From Branchiostoma floridae (Eukaryota; Chordata; Leptocardii; Amphioxiformes; Branchiostomatidae): a stretch of 64,000 nt of DNA. The stretch covers positions 940,860 to 1,004,859 of the forward strand of contig NC_049996.1 in NCBI RefSeq assembly GCF_000003815.2. The letters run 5' to 3'. A model generated the notes under the pieces. It did not search any database. It saw only the letters and a program-made list of their open reading frames with translations, and was not told where the DNA came from. The translations under genes and the position numbers were made by a program. Positions 1-11,718 of the stretch are shown here, one piece after another. Position 1 is the first letter of the stretch, and each line of letters begins with the position of its first letter.

Positions 1-600
1 TACCTTATGAAGTAGATTTCTAGCGAGGTCAACGCCCATGAAGCCGGTTCTTTCAAATGCAGAGTAACCAATTAACGTCAGACCGGTGGCACGCGAGGGT
101 CAGGGAGGAATGTTTCATACCTATTGTCCGTCGATTAGTAGCTGTTAAATACCGTCAATACATTACAAAGGACATCTTTGTGGGGCTTCCTTTAGTTTGC
201 AGCATGTATTTTTATGAGCTGGTCCCTTTGAATGCTGGTTATATAGAATAGAAGGACGGACTGAATAATCAGCAAACAACACGACTTGAGTGCATAACGC
301 ATATATTTGACAACTTACTACAGCCGCTGTACACCGGGTCATCAGATACGTCTCTTTACCTTGTTACAAGGTACAAGTTGTAAGTTGTAGAACTACGTAC
401 TGTTTTTATTTTTGTGAATGCAAGGAAATAGCACTGAAACATAGGGTGACACGTACTAAAAGTCACAACTTTTTTGGGGTGACAACATTTTTGGGGAGTG
501 ACAAGAAGCGAAACACTTCAGTTACAAAAGTACGACCGCATAGTGATAAATAGTAAAATATTCAACAAAGAAAAACCTTTTTAAAAAGTAAAAAAAATTG
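1..600. other. Non-coding stretch, nothing recognised
   Basis: Short open frames only, with no domain-like composition or conserved splice pattern. I see no gene and no clear repeat boundary here. Confidence 0.5.
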
Positions 601-672
601 CACCACGTCAGGTTCGAACTCTGGTCCAAAAGTTACAAATCCAATCACTAGTCAACTACGCCACGAAGCCTT
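601..672 (-). repeat. tRNA-like sequence (tRNA-derived SINE or pseudo-tRNA)
   Basis: On the minus strand an A-box-like TGGCGTAGTTGACTAGTG is followed about 30 nt later by a B-box-like GAGTTCGAACC, the spacing of an RNA polymerase III internal promoter. The loop between them reads TTTGTAA, as in a Thr (TGT) anticodon loop. The anticodon and T-arm stems pair poorly, so a working tRNA is unlikely; a SINE head or tRNA pseudogene fits better. Confidence 0.4.
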
Positions 673-2680
673 GCGATTCAAACTAATGAAAAAATAGAAG
701 TAAACTGACAAAGCGCGTAATAAAAGAGACGGAAATAAACTGTAATAAACTTTTTAAACTGATATATAGAGTTGTTTGTGAGCAAGTAAAGCTCCCGCAC
801 GGTGCAAAGTGACGAACAATAATGCCTGCTTGATTTGAGTTCACGGCATTTGCATGATAAGGAAAGGTGCGAAAAGCTCGCAGTTATCACCCAATGTCAG
901 TGACCTGCCAGCAGCTATTTGATTGGTCCTCGCTAGAAACTACTGAATGTCAAATAGTCTACACGGGGGGGGCGGGGGGCGGGGGGGGGGGCTGGGGGCT
1001 CTTTCCTTGGATGAATGACTCTTTAAGCTAGCCTCAACCAGGCTCCGCGGATCAGTGGTAGGAGAGATCAGACAAATAGAGTCAATAGTACGCCAGAGTT
1101 AGTGTACCAGGTTTTTCGGTGAGAAATTAGTTCTCTTGTCGGCCGACTCCCTATATAGCTATCGCACTATTGACTAATTGTCAATAGTGTGTATGTGTGT
1201 GTGTTTGTGACGCACAGGGAAAATGTCAAGGACAGTTGGCCAAAAAAACCTTCACCTCACCTCACCGTAAGGTATTTCGCCGTAGGCTATAGTTTGGCGT
1301 AGAGTGACTGCGCAAGTTGGGTTACACCCTGTCTATACTCTGTCTACAGCACAGATATCTGTACGTTAACTTGTTTACTCCTGCAGACCAGTTTGGACTC
1401 AAGCAGCCAACAAACGTGTTACAATTCACTACGGGCAATCAAGCAAGGTAAGCTAGACGTTCTGTTGGTCTCTACCAGTCTAAGTACGCTGACTATAAGA
1501 TAAATTTGCAATTGCCAGGGGAGTCTGGCCACTGACGGCCAGGAGGGGGAATGTTTCCCTTTCCGTGGGCAAAATATGCCCCTTTATGCCAAATTCTAAG
1601 ATCATACATGTCCCCTTAGGAAGGCCTGGTGAAGGCTAACGGTCTGTTCTTTGCTTGCCTGTTGGCTAAACACTCTGGAGGAGGAAACTTTGTATAACTG
1701 TGAAAGGGGGAGGGAACTGGCGCCTTGGGGAGTTACACAGTGTGTATTGAAGTTCATTGGAATGTGAACAATATTTTAAAATAGCGATCATCCGGTTAAA
1801 AAAATTAATCAGCTCATCAGGCTACTTACTTTCGATCACAAAGTGGTAAAAACACCACAGGGCTTAATCAAGCCAAAGCCGATTGTAAGCTACATTGACT
1901 CAGTGACCTGTCAGTCTGGGCCTATATAACTTATGATTTATGGCCATTGAGGCATTCCAGGCTCTTTTGCTGGTGTAAACCCTGCTGAAAACTCACAAAT
2001 TTTGTCCTCGGAATGGTTTTGTAATCAAGTCAAAGCTCACGGACAGGACGATTAAAGTAGATTTTAATTTGTGATGTTTTTCTTTCTAATTATATCGGAG
2101 ATGTGTGAAGCGGCTTGGTCTGACATACACGTGTCATGTGCACGTGTAACTTTCCTGACCCTTGCGACAATCTGCTTAAGGTACCGCCCAGGAGTCTTCT
2201 GTCCCGATAACAATGAGTCATGTCTTTGGAAGTTTTTCTGTACCCTCTACACTGTCTGACGGTCTAGAAAAATGTTTGCTTTGCGTTGAGATCATTTTCA
2301 AGAATCTTCCACTTACATAATCAATAAGAGTCCGTAGCTCTTTTTACATGTGATTTCAAATGTTTCGATAAGCACCTCTTTCCGTTAGATAAACTTCATT
2401 TGTTCACACATGCCTTCATGTTGGTGTTAATAAAAAGAAACAGAAGTCCTTTTATACCTAATAATATTGTCCTTCCACTACTAACAGAAAGAAATACGTT
2501 TATTAGAATCCCAGATTTCACATCTGAGAAAAGCATGTCACTAATACATGCACTACTAAAAACTAGAAACAGCTACGCCAAAGACTGACACGACAAGTAT
2601 AAATACCTGCTGTTTAAACAATAGTGTGGCTACTCGTTTTTGTTCTGCACAATAATGTAGACACGCACACCAGGCTGAAG
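673..2680. other. Intergenic DNA with G-run and simple repeats
   Basis: No coding unit recognised. It holds a nearly pure G tract (about 965-998), a small hairpin around 1165-1188 (arms CACTATTGAC / GTCAATAGTG) followed by a short GT microsatellite, and at 1028-1060 a lone end of the inverted-repeat family seen complete at 6930 and 10854. Confidence 0.5.
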
Positions 2681-2736
2681 TTGGCCGCCGATTGGGCCGC
2701 CGATTGGTAGCCACCGATTGGGCCGCCGATTCGTCA
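2681..2736. repeat. Short tandem repeat of GCCGATTGGGCC type
   Basis: Four imperfect direct copies of a GCCGATTGG-containing unit lie next to each other. An inverted match (CCCAATCGGCGG) occurs at about 2923-2934, so this may be the edge of a degenerate foldback element. Confidence 0.45.
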
Positions 2737-2949
2737 TTAGACAAAACATAGCATCCCATTCAGACGCCCATTCGAAGAAACTAAAAATTCCTAATTTCCT
2801 TTGATAGCTTTAATGGATATCACGAACTGCTAGATAATGTCTATTACCACCCAATGTATGAATACATAAACATAAATGATAACAAAAAGTATGATTTCAA
2901 CGAATAAGCACAAATAATAGGCCCAATCGGCGGTCACTGACTTGTTCCA

Positions 2950-3760
2950 ACATCAACTACGATACGGCTTCTAGAGCAATTTGCTACTTATCTAAACGTG
3001 GCCCTTGAACTTTTAGGACGATCGGATGTGCACGTGACTGGAATCTGTTAGCCTGTGTGTTTGGATTCGACTGACAAGTCAGTGTGGTCCGAGGGGATCC
3101 GGAAATAACTGATTGGGCGCGGGAAGAAATAAACAGACGATTACATACATAAATATCACCACTGAGACATTTTTTTTCACTTTGAGAAACCTGATACAAA
3201 GTGAAACAAACAGAGCTCCATATTCTTGTTCACAACCCCTATTACGGCCTTTCTTTCTTAGCGACCTTCTAACTTGATGTAAAACTCACCAGCTGCCCTG
3301 TAAGAGCTATTTTGACAAGAACATCAGAGTGTACTACCGGCCATCATAGAAACATGAGTCGAACTGATTGCCATTTATAAATCCAAGACCTGGAACATCC
3401 TACTGTTATTGTAGAACAACTACGTCAACAAGTACATGTACAGTATTTACATACAGAATACATTGTTTTATTTAAGAAAATATCAATTATTTGATTTCAA
3501 ACACATGGCAAAGTGAATAATAATGAACTATGTAAAAAGTATGCAGAGAAAGGCAAATTTTTTACTTACCTTTAATGCAAGCTTCGAATCTTACAGAAAC
3601 ACATGACGTTTGGCAAAAAGAGTAAATGTTGAATACTTTGAAATAAACCAAGAAAAAGTTCCAGTCCATACCATGTACACGTAGCTATAAGTAGATCTCT
3701 GATGTGTTCATGCCGCATAGTTGTGTCATCAGGCTATTTCCACGCGACATGCCCAGTGTG
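2950..3760. other. Intergenic DNA, nothing recognised
   Basis: AT-rich sequence without long frames or clear repeats. From about 3660 it becomes similar to the DNA upstream of the other 62-bp repeat array near 15480, part of the duplicated zinc-finger 3' flank. Confidence 0.45.
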
Positions 3761-3763
3761 TGG

Positions 3764-3949
3764 GCTCGCCCATTGGTCAGCCCATTTGATGAGATTAGGA
3801 AGGGAAGGTCCCGCGGCAGGTGTGCGCTCGCCCATTGGTCAGCCCATTTGATGAGATTAGGAAGGGAAGGTCCCGCGGCAGGTGTGCACTCGCCCATTGG
3901 TCAGCCCATTTGATGAGATTAGGAAGGGAAGGTCCCGCGGCAGGTGTGC
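3764..3949 (+). repeat. 62-bp tandem repeat, three copies
   Basis: Three nearly identical 62-bp units, each starting GCTCGCCCATTGGTCAGCCC and ending in CCGCGGCAGGTGTGC. The same repeat has four copies at 15553. Each unit carries ATTGG (an inverted CCAAT box) and a CCGCGG site. The array lies beyond the 3' end of the first zinc-finger gene. Confidence 0.9.
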
Positions 3950-4840
3950 AGGCAAGAGTTGCCTTGTTTCCGCACACCGCAGCCACTTCAAGGAAAACGT
4001 CTGTTTGCTGCGATTTTTTTTCTGTCAACCAGGGTACATACATGTGCAATATTAAGAAACACAAAAATCTAGCCATGTTTTTGAGGCATGTTGCATTTTA
4101 TTATCAGATATTCCGTACATCACTATCATGTCACATTTTCCATTACAGCTAAATTCTAGCATCGACAGAGATTAGTTCAATTTGAAGGTAAGGCATATTT
4201 ACAAACCAATAAAAAATATCTTGAGGAATGTTACGGTGCCAACAAAGTTCCGGTTTCAACGACCTCAATATCTGACAATGAAGGACAACTGTAATATCAT
4301 GACAGCCAAGCGTAACATGTTACATACTCTATAAAGAACCAATAATAAATTCCAGTCCATACCATGTCCATGTAGCTACTCAAATACCTAAGATCTAACT
4401 AGAGAGACGCCTACATTATTCTATCTACAATGCCCTGCCGATCTAGCATTCCACACAATGTAAAAATATGAAACTACACAAAAATTTCGATGGTTTTTCA
4501 ACGGTTTACTTGGCAGAAATCTTTCACATGTCAAAACTACCACTGTTCCTAAACACAAATCATAAACTACCAAACAGCAAATTGAACTTTCTAATCTCTA
4601 CATTGGTTAAGGGAATCTGAATGCAAACAGATTACGAGTATACGTAAACATCTTCATCGAATGTCAGATCATAACTATACTAAATGTCAGTCCAGTCATC
4701 AAATTCTACAACGAAGCATCGGTCTTGCATCAGTGACTGGGACATACACACGTGCAAACGTTGGTTCGTGGCCTCTGTTCGCTATCTGTCGCAGAACTTA
4801 CCTGTAACTTTTACAACGGTATAGTTGTGAACTTTTATCG
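3950..4840. other. Duplicated 3' flank of zinc-finger gene
   Basis: No frame of its own. It is clearly similar to 15800-16850: both share the sequence after the 62-bp repeat (AGGCAAGAGTTGCCTTG), then an AT-rich stretch with GTTCAATTT and CATATTTACAAACC. It is therefore part of the duplicated unit that carries the zinc-finger genes. Confidence 0.55.
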
Positions 4841-4844
4841 CTGT

Positions 4845-5049
4845 GGGTTCGCATGTGACTCCGGAGATGGATTGACTGACGGAAGCTCATATTCCATCGG
4901 TAGGTTTTCAACACTGTGTATCCCGCACATGGGTCTTTAGATTAACCTGTCTGCTGCACTGTCTGAACTTCTCACTCTTGTAAGGTTTCTCACTGGTGTG
5001 AGTCCGCATGGACCTATTTAAATTACCCGGCACATAAAACTGACATTCC
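4845..5049 (-). pseudogene. Decayed C-terminal zinc fingers of the first gene
   Basis: Directly downstream of the stop of the first zinc-finger gene, a shifted minus-strand frame still reads finger-like sequence: PYRCEEC, then a linker-like RTHTSEKPY, and further on SFRQSIHLRSHMRTH followed by SD, the family's usual C-terminus. Several Cys are lost. The gene once ran two to three fingers further; an 8-nt loss at about 5072 (GTGAGAAA missing from the TGEKPY linker) moved the frame and created the present stop. Confidence 0.7.
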
Positions 5050-5778
5050 TCACATCTGTAAGGCAGTGTGGTTCCTCATATGCGTCTTCATATTACTATG
5101 CTGACTAAACTGTTTGCCGCATTCATCGTACTTGTAGGGCTTTTCACCGGTGTGAGTCCGTATATGTCTCTTTAGATCACCAAGCTGACTGAACTGTCTG
5201 CCGCACTCCTCACATTTGTAAGGTTTCTCTCCTGTATGAGTCCGCATATGCTTCTCCAGGGAACCCAACTCGCTAAACTGTTTGCTGCATCCATCGCACC
5301 TGTAACGTTTCTCACCTGTATGAGTCCGCATATGCGTCTTCAGACTACACAGCAAACTGAAATGTTTGCTGCATTCATCGCACTTGTAGGGCTTCTCACC
5401 AGTATGAGTCCGCATGTGCCTCTTCAGACTATCCAGTTGACTAAACCGCTTGCTGCATTCTTCGCACTTATACGGCTTCTCGCCGGTATGAGTCCGTATA
5501 TGTCTCTTCAGATCACCAAGCTGACTGAACTGTCTGCCGCACTCCTCACATTTGTATGGTTTCTCTCCTGTATGAGTCCGCATATGCTTCTTCAGATTAC
5601 CCAGCATACTAAACTGTTTGCCGCAATTCCCGCACCAAAAAGGTTTTTCACCCGTGTGAGTATGCATGTGTCTCTTCATGTAAATCAGTTGACTAAACTC
5701 CTTACCGCACTGGCCACACTTGTGGGTACGTGAAAGAGGCTCCTCTTGTTTCAGATGAGATCCAGCCGGGGTCGCCAT
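5050..5778 (-). CDS. C2H2 zinc-finger protein 1 (8 fingers, truncated)
   Basis: A probable nuclear DNA-binding protein of 242 residues made almost wholly of C2H2 fingers joined by TGEKPY-type linkers; no KRAB, BTB or SET domain is seen. I chose the ATG that opens MATPAGSHL because the two paralogs begin MATAAGSHL and MATPAVSHL; the frame stays open 28 codons upstream, but that part looks like 5' UTR containing a splice acceptor (TTCCCGCAG near 5800). Seven fingers keep C2H2. The eighth reads YKYDEC, so its first Cys is Tyr. Fingers 3 and 7 are identical in protein sequence. The frame ends RNHTALQM after an 8-nt linker deletion, and further fingers decay downstream. It may still be expressed as a shortened protein. 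DNA target unknown. Confidence 0.85.
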   Translation of the reverse strand: MATPAGSHLKQEEPLSRTHKCGQCGKEFSQLIYMKRHMHTHTGEKPFWCGNCGKQFSMLGNLKKHMRTHTGEKPYKCEECGRQFSQLGDLKRHIRTHTGEKPYKCEECSKRFSQLDSLKRHMRTHTGEKPYKCDECSKHFSLLCSLKTHMRTHTGEKRYRCDGCSKQFSELGSLEKHMRTHTGEKPYKCEECGRQFSQLGDLKRHIRTHTGEKPYKYDECGKQFSQHSNMKTHMRNHTALQM

Positions 5779-6900
5779 GTTGAGTAGGTCTCTGACACTG
5801 CGGGAATAGAAATGAATTTCAACATTTAGGAAAGAAACCGTAGATTTCTTGACACAGCCCATCCAAACGACTCACCTGTCAAGTAAATTTATAAAAATGA
5901 TTGCGGCTTCTGTCCAAACGGCATGGTCTGTTGTAATAATAAATTCTGCATGATTGACGAAACATCCTTGCTATTAATTAGCTTTCTTCGCAGACTTGCA
6001 GCAGTGTTGTCTTTTATCCTCCAAGGAGAGCCAAGACCTGAGCCCTGCAGTCAGAAAATATTGAAATAATACAATCCTTCGCCCAAACATCCGCATAAAT
6101 ATATATTTATATGGGTTACGCCGCCAACGTCACATTTCCTACCCAGGGTTCGGTCGGGCTGTTTGCTGAAAGATTCAAACGAAAAATGTATGTCAATAAC
6201 CATATGCACAAGGCATGGATTTTTGGGGTCAGTTTTGTGTTCTGTTTTTGGTCCCCAAAACTGCCACTTGTGTCAAAGTCATCCTTTCTTGAAATACGAC
6301 TCGTTTTCTGACACGCCACTTCGAATTCTGGCAAACTTGTTTACCTTCCGTTCCCCAGTATGTTGCGTTTCGTTCGCTGTTTTATCTACGGAGCTTGCTC
6401 ATAGGATTGTGGAACTTCGACAGGATAATCAAAGTATTACGCTACAATAGCTACAAACCAGACAACATTACATGCCACAGAGGGACTATCTAACACGATC
6501 ACATACCTGACGCCAGGGTCTCGAATTGACTGAGCAGACAGTGCACCTTCCAAGCTTAACTAACATAACAATAAGATATCTACTTAGCCTATGACAGGAC
6601 TGCTCTCATCGGTCTCAACCAATCAGGGCTCGACTAACGAGTTAATGTATGCAAGCCCTACCCCCCGTACGGTCTAACCTAACAATAACCCTTTTTACAT
6701 ACAACAGTCAAAGGTCATAGGCGTTACAGGTAGTTCAAAATCTTCGGGGTGAGTTAGACACAGTTTGGCCCTTTAGATACAGCACTGCGTCCGGCATACG
6801 TAAATAAATCTGCTTGGAGATGACGGATATAGCATTTTTCAAATTCTATCGGTCAGTGATTTTGAAAGGTCGACCCTAAACATCGTGCTGAAGCAAATTG
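5779..6900. other. 5' flank and intron of zinc-finger gene 1
   Basis: It contains the likely 5'-UTR acceptor near 5800. Around 5820 the sequence TTCAACATTTAGGAAAG matches the site where a TTAA-flanked element sits in the third gene. From about 6725 to 6935 it is similar to 10650-10850 upstream of the second gene (shared CTATCGGTCAGTGATTTT and AAAGGTCGACC), so a promoter-side segment was duplicated with the genes. No coding exon is visible. Confidence 0.5.
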
Positions 6901-6929
6901 AATATAATTTACAACTGTTTGCTTTTGTT

Positions 6930-7103
6930 AGCCTCTACCAGACTCCTCATGTCACTAGATAATGGTCAGATAGACAGACAACACACCAGATGAGTCAGCC
7001 GGCCCAAAACTACAGTTACCGACATGACATACATGTACGTGGCTGTTGTCTATTTGGCCAGTTTCTACTATTTTCCAGCGACTTGTGCAGCCTGGTAGAG
7101 GCT
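6930..7103. mobile_element. Foldback MITE (family CCTCTACCAGACTCC)
   Basis: The left end AGCCTCTACCAGACTCC reappears inverted at the right end (GCAGCCTGGTAGAGGCT) with about 140 bp between. A sister copy lies at 10854-11006, and single ends occur near 1028, 8275 and 10640. No coding capacity. Target duplication not resolved. Confidence 0.7.
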
Positions 7104-9480
7104 GTCCCATTGTGTGTGTGTGTGTACAAACTATTGTTTAAAAAGCAGTTGTATTTATCAAAGTTGTGTCAGCCTTTGGCCTGACAGTTTCTAGTTTTTA
7201 TAGTCTCCGTAACATGCTTTTTTTCAGATGTGAAATCGTTTCTTACGAACGTATTTTTTGCTGTAAGCAATGGAATGGAAAAGAAATAAATTCAAAAAAA
7301 GGACTTACTTGTCTTGTGTGTTTCTGTTTCATCTTTACTTTCTATTGATATCAACGTTGGTGACCAAAGGGAGTATATCTGGCGGGAAGAGGTGTTAATC
7401 GAAAAATTTGAAATTGCAAAGCCTTTTGTCAATATTTCAAGTCGATGAGATATTATATATTCACCCATAATAAACCTATGTATTAACTCAAAAGTGAGAG
7501 AAAGGCTCCATAGTTAACCGTCCATTCTAGACCCTCCACAAAGAAAAGGCGTATTTAGAAATTAGTCAGCTGGGGCGCTTTATCCATAATCTATTCCTCG
7601 CACAGATGTGTTTAGGTGGTTTGGCTAAGCTTCAAGGTCATGGACCACAAGCGACCCCTATCAATTAGTTGCCATACTGCACGACTCCAATGTGAATGAT
7701 GCTGCAGTATTGTAATCGATTAATAGGTGTCGCTTTTGACCCCATGTATTCACTGGAAAAATCGAGTTGTTTTCCTTACATACTTCACCGTCTTTAGTTA
7801 ATTACAGCTGCTACTTGCATTGGTCATAGTCTATTCATAGATAAATACCGGAAACCAAAACCATTCTAGTACTTACCGAGATACGCTGATGCTCCAAAGT
7901 ACTGCGCGATGTTATTACGGTGACACAGATCCTCACGGCTTCAGAGTCAGTACTGACAGAGTGATCAGTGACACCATTATTTAGTGACTGGATGGGGGAA
8001 TAAAACCGGTTTGGCAGGTTGTACTTGACAGCGGAACAGATTGAAGTGCTGATTTGCATAAGGGAAAACCAGACAGCATGAGACAGAGGTCTTACAGGTG
8101 TTTTGGGATAGTTGTTAAGCCAATAAAGCAGTGAGTCGGCTTTAAAATCGTTTTAGATGTCGTTGTTGAAAATGGTGGGTTAGCTGAATCAGGGGTCAGT
8201 GTTTCCGGTGGTGAGAGGTCAAAGGTTACGTACCTGATTACCCTATGCAAAACAAAAGTTGGTCTATTTTTCCAGCGACATGTAGAGTCTTGTAGAGGCT
8301 ACCGTGTCTACTCTGATTTGTTTACATTGGGGAATATCAGACAACACTGTACGGGAAAAGGAGAACAACTTGGCTAACAGCGATAAGAAAGGTTAACAGC
8401 AAGGCAAGGCAAGTCTTTAATGACAAAGACAACAAATAACATCTAACAAGAAAGACAACAAGACATAACGTTCTAACTCTAGCATTTTACAGTAGATTAT
8501 CAAGGCAAACAATAGTTAGCAACATCTGCAACTAACATGTTTCCATGGCTAATTCCAAACGCTTAGTATCTACAGTAGATCTATGTATTTAGAGTGATCA
8601 GTGAAAAATTAAAGTGTCATAGTAGAAAACTATAGACCATAACACCTTTACATAAAATTGGCGATGTCTTATCGTTTCTCTGTCACTAGTGTGGAAACAT
8701 TCAATCGGCGGTTTTTACACAACACTTCTAGTTCTAATCCACTACGGGGCATGCGACACTGTAATCCAGTTTAATCATAGGAAACAAGCAAGCAACACAA
8801 ATAGTAATATGATAATCACAAAATATCAATGCATTGCGAAACAGCAACATAGGTAAACATAATGTCCGTAACGTACCCACGATACTCATATTTAATGTCT
8901 CATTGATGAGTCTCTTCTTCCCATAGACTTCTATGTTATAATTCGTAGGTCATAATGAAGCTACGTGAAATTTCAGCAGATTTTTCATTCTTTGTCGAGC
9001 ACATTTACCCTATATCGTGGGAAAAAATTGCCAATGCAAACTATACATAGAAACTTTTTTTTATAGCAATTACAAACTACGATTAGTCAATCCCCACAAA
9101 AGGCACTTTTTCGCTGCTATTGTACAACCGCACCACTCAGAACCCACGACTGTGTACCTCCGATCTAGCGCGCGGCTGCCAAACTTTACCTGCTTATTTC
9201 TTCAGTTAGAAACTAAATTTCACCAATCTAACTTTTGATATCAGTTCCGCTGGCTAAAAGGGAATTTCTCACCGCTAAAAACATGCGTCTATACAGCCGT
9301 TCAGTTTTTGGCTCGGATCTCTTTTAGGGTCCCCACTAGCGGAGTAATACATCAATGAGACCATAAATATGGATTGTAGGTACGTTTGAGCGTTTAACCG
9401 TCTGACAATTGTCTAGATCTTAACTATATATCACGCCAAAGGAATGTGTCATTTGTTGCAGACATTAATAGGAGTCCACC
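7104..9480. other. Intergenic DNA with one MITE
   Basis: No gene recognised. Apart from the foldback element at 7641-7746 and a lone MITE end near 8275 (CCAGCGACATGTAGAGTC), it is AT-rich DNA with short frames only. Confidence 0.5.
7641..7746. mobile_element. Foldback MITE (GCGACCCCTATCAATTAGTTG family)
   Basis: The left half (GCGACCCCTATCAATTAG) pairs with the inverted right half (CGATTAATAGGTGTCGC) around a centre containing CCAATGTGAATGATGCTGC. The same hairpin occurs at 14309-14409, and one half of it at 48404-48460. Confidence 0.7.
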
Positions 9481-9512
9481 AGTGTGAGCCTGCATGTGTA
9501 CCTTCAGATTAG

Positions 9513-10276
9513 TTAAATAGCGAAAGCTTTTGTTGCATTTTCACATCTGTACGGTCCCTCTCCAGTGTGAGTTTGCATGTGACGCTTCAGTTGACCCAGC
9601 ACACGAAACTTCTTGCAGCACTCACCGCAACTATACGGTTTCTCACCGGTGTGAGTTCTCGTGTGTTTTTTCAGGGAACCTCGCTCATTAAACTGCTTAC
9701 TGCACGTCTCGCACTTGTAAGGTTTTTCCCCTGTGTGAGTCCGCATGTGTGTCTTCAGATTAGATGACTGACTGAAGCCTTTGTTGCAATGTTCACACGT
9801 ATAAGGTTTTTCACCGGTGTGAGTCCTAATGTGTCTCTTCAGTTGACCCAACCTACTGAACTGCCTGCTGCACTCCTGACACCGGTACGGTTTCTCCCCG
9901 GTGTGGGTTCTCACGTGGCCCTTGAGATCGCCAAGATGAATAAACAGTTGCCCGCATTCATCACAGTGGTATGGTCTCTCACCAGTGTGAGTCCGTATGT
10001 GTATTTTCAGATGGCTCAACCTACCGAACTGTTTGCTGCATTCCTCACACCGGTGTGAGTTCTCATGTGGTCCTTCAAATGACCTAGCTGACTAAACCGT
10101 TTCCAACATTCACCACACTGGTATGGTCTATCACCAGTGTGAGTTGGCAGGTGTCGATTGAGCTCACTGTCAAAGTGAAACTCCTCGTCACAATAGCTGC
10201 ACTTGTGGGTACGGGGGGAATCCTGCCCGTCCTCTCCCTCCCCTTGTGTCAGATGAGATCCGGCTGCAGTCGCCAT
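9513..10276 (-). pseudogene. C2H2 zinc-finger gene 2, split by frameshifts
   Basis: It starts at the conserved MATAAGSHL. About nine C2H2 fingers can be recognised, but in two frames. The first frame (10276 to 10016) covers fingers 1 and 2 and then runs off as [15 protein letters not shown]. The second (10019 to 9513) holds the rest of finger 3 and fingers 4-8. The break lies in the linker before finger 3: the DNA goes directly from CACCGGTG to TGAGGAATGC, a loss of about 16 nt flanked by a repeated CCGGTG. A second break, one nt, falls in the last finger (TGTGAAAATGCAAC), where the frame ends in AFAI; the +1 reading restores [23 protein letters not shown] acceptor just upstream of the ATG matches the 5'-UTR intron of its paralogs. 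Probably a pseudogene; assembly error is less likely for a 16-nt loss. Confidence 0.8.
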
Positions 10277-10853
10277 GTTTGTCAAAATCGAAATCCTGCA
10301 AAGAACTGTGAGAAAACAACAACAACTAATCAACACGGTGAAACAAGATAAAAGTTTTAGAATTCTAGCTTGTCCTTTAGAATGGGAGTACCTGTCTGAG
10401 AAAGTTCTTCTGCGATTCTATGAATACATAAAATGGTGGCCAGTTCAATTCTCTGCATTGTTATGAAGTTTTTTTTTCATTTCATGTATTTCTACAGAAA
10501 AAAGGACAATTTCAAACAATCAACGATAATAAAGGTTAACAGCAATAACGTATTTTACTTTATAATCAAAACTGGAATACGAAGAACTTTTAAAAAATCC
10601 CAGCATACAGCTGCAACTAATTCTAAACGCCAAGAATAACCTCTACCAAACTCCATGGAATGTACGGATAGTTTAATCTTCCCGGGGCGAGTCAGACACT
10701 AGTGTTTGGCCATTTGGATACTGACTAGCGTCTGCTGTACGTAGATCTACTCGGAGATTACAAATAGCTTCACGCTTTCCTATCGGTCAGTGATTTTAAA
10801 AGGTCGACCTATAAACATCGTACAGAGGCAAATACACACTGTTTCTCTTGGTT

Positions 10854-11006
10854 ATCCTCTACCAGGCTCCACAGGTCATTAGAAATACCAGAAATTCAAA
10901 TAAACAGACAACACACGAACAGTTAGAGACATATTATATGTGTGTTATCTGTCTATTTGGCCTATTTCCGCAATTTTCCAGCGACATGTGGAGTCTGGTT
11001 GAGGCT
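10854..11006. mobile_element. Foldback MITE, second copy of the 6930 family
   Basis: Ends CCTCTACCAGGCTCCACAGG and CCAGCGACATGTGGAGTC are inverted relatives. The inner part AAACAGACAACACAC and TCTATTTGGCC is shared with the 6930 copy. Both copies sit in the duplicated upstream flank of a zinc-finger gene, so the insertion predates that duplication. Confidence 0.7.
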
Positions 11007-11009
11007 ATT

Positions 11010-11710
11010 TCTCTGTGTGCGACTGTGAATATGCGGAACGAAACGGGTCGGCACACTATGGTCCTTGGCCAGAATAAACAGCCACCAAACAAGGGCAGTC
11101 GACAGGCTGGAGATAGAAACAAAGACAACAATCTTACCTTGTGAATACTGGCGGTAACGAGTCCCTTTCCTAAGACAAAGAGATAGATGTAACTCTCTTG
11201 CTTGGACTTGGACGCAGAAGTGTGTACGTGTCTGCTACGCAAGCTCCAGACATTCCAGACAGACACGTTTGACTGTTATGCAAATCCAATATGGTCTGAC
11301 CAATTAGGGCTACTAGTAGTTTCTGGCACACTTACGTGCACGTGAGGTGTTCCTTTTATTTCAGACAATCGTGCTTGCGTAATACACACTGATACGAATA
11401 ATGGGCGGTTTCATGCAGTTCTGTCGTCTTCAAGTATGTGAAGGCGACATTTTATTTTTTCCCAAACTCTTTATCTCTTTTTAAGTGTCAGTTGTTATTA
11501 ACCTTTCGACTGAGAATGGGTAACAACTGTGACCTGGTAGAAATACGTCAAAAAGCTGCAAGTTGCTTCCTATTCTGACGCGTCTCAGTTAGACCACCTT
11601 GATTTGATTATATGGATGACATCATCTGTGAACCCTTAAACTGATGGGATCGTGCGAATTAAAAAAAAAAAAATGGCAAAAAAAGTTGCCTTCATAATGA
11701 AGCCTTAGTG
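11010..11710. other. Intergenic DNA, nothing recognised
   Basis: A short stretch near 11285 (CTGACCAATTAGGGCT) resembles the upstream flank of gene 1 near 6615 (CAACCAATCAGGGCT). No exon or element boundary is seen before the hAT-like insertion at 11711. Confidence 0.45.
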
Positions 11711-11718
11711 GTTTGTAA

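Noticed and set aside
601-672. Functional tRNA gene
   Set aside because: A and B boxes are present but acceptor, anticodon and T stems do not pair well.
3685-4152. Open frames in the 62-bp repeat region, also at 15672
   Set aside because: They arise from the repeat unit (62 is not a multiple of three, so frames change each unit) and show no conservation.
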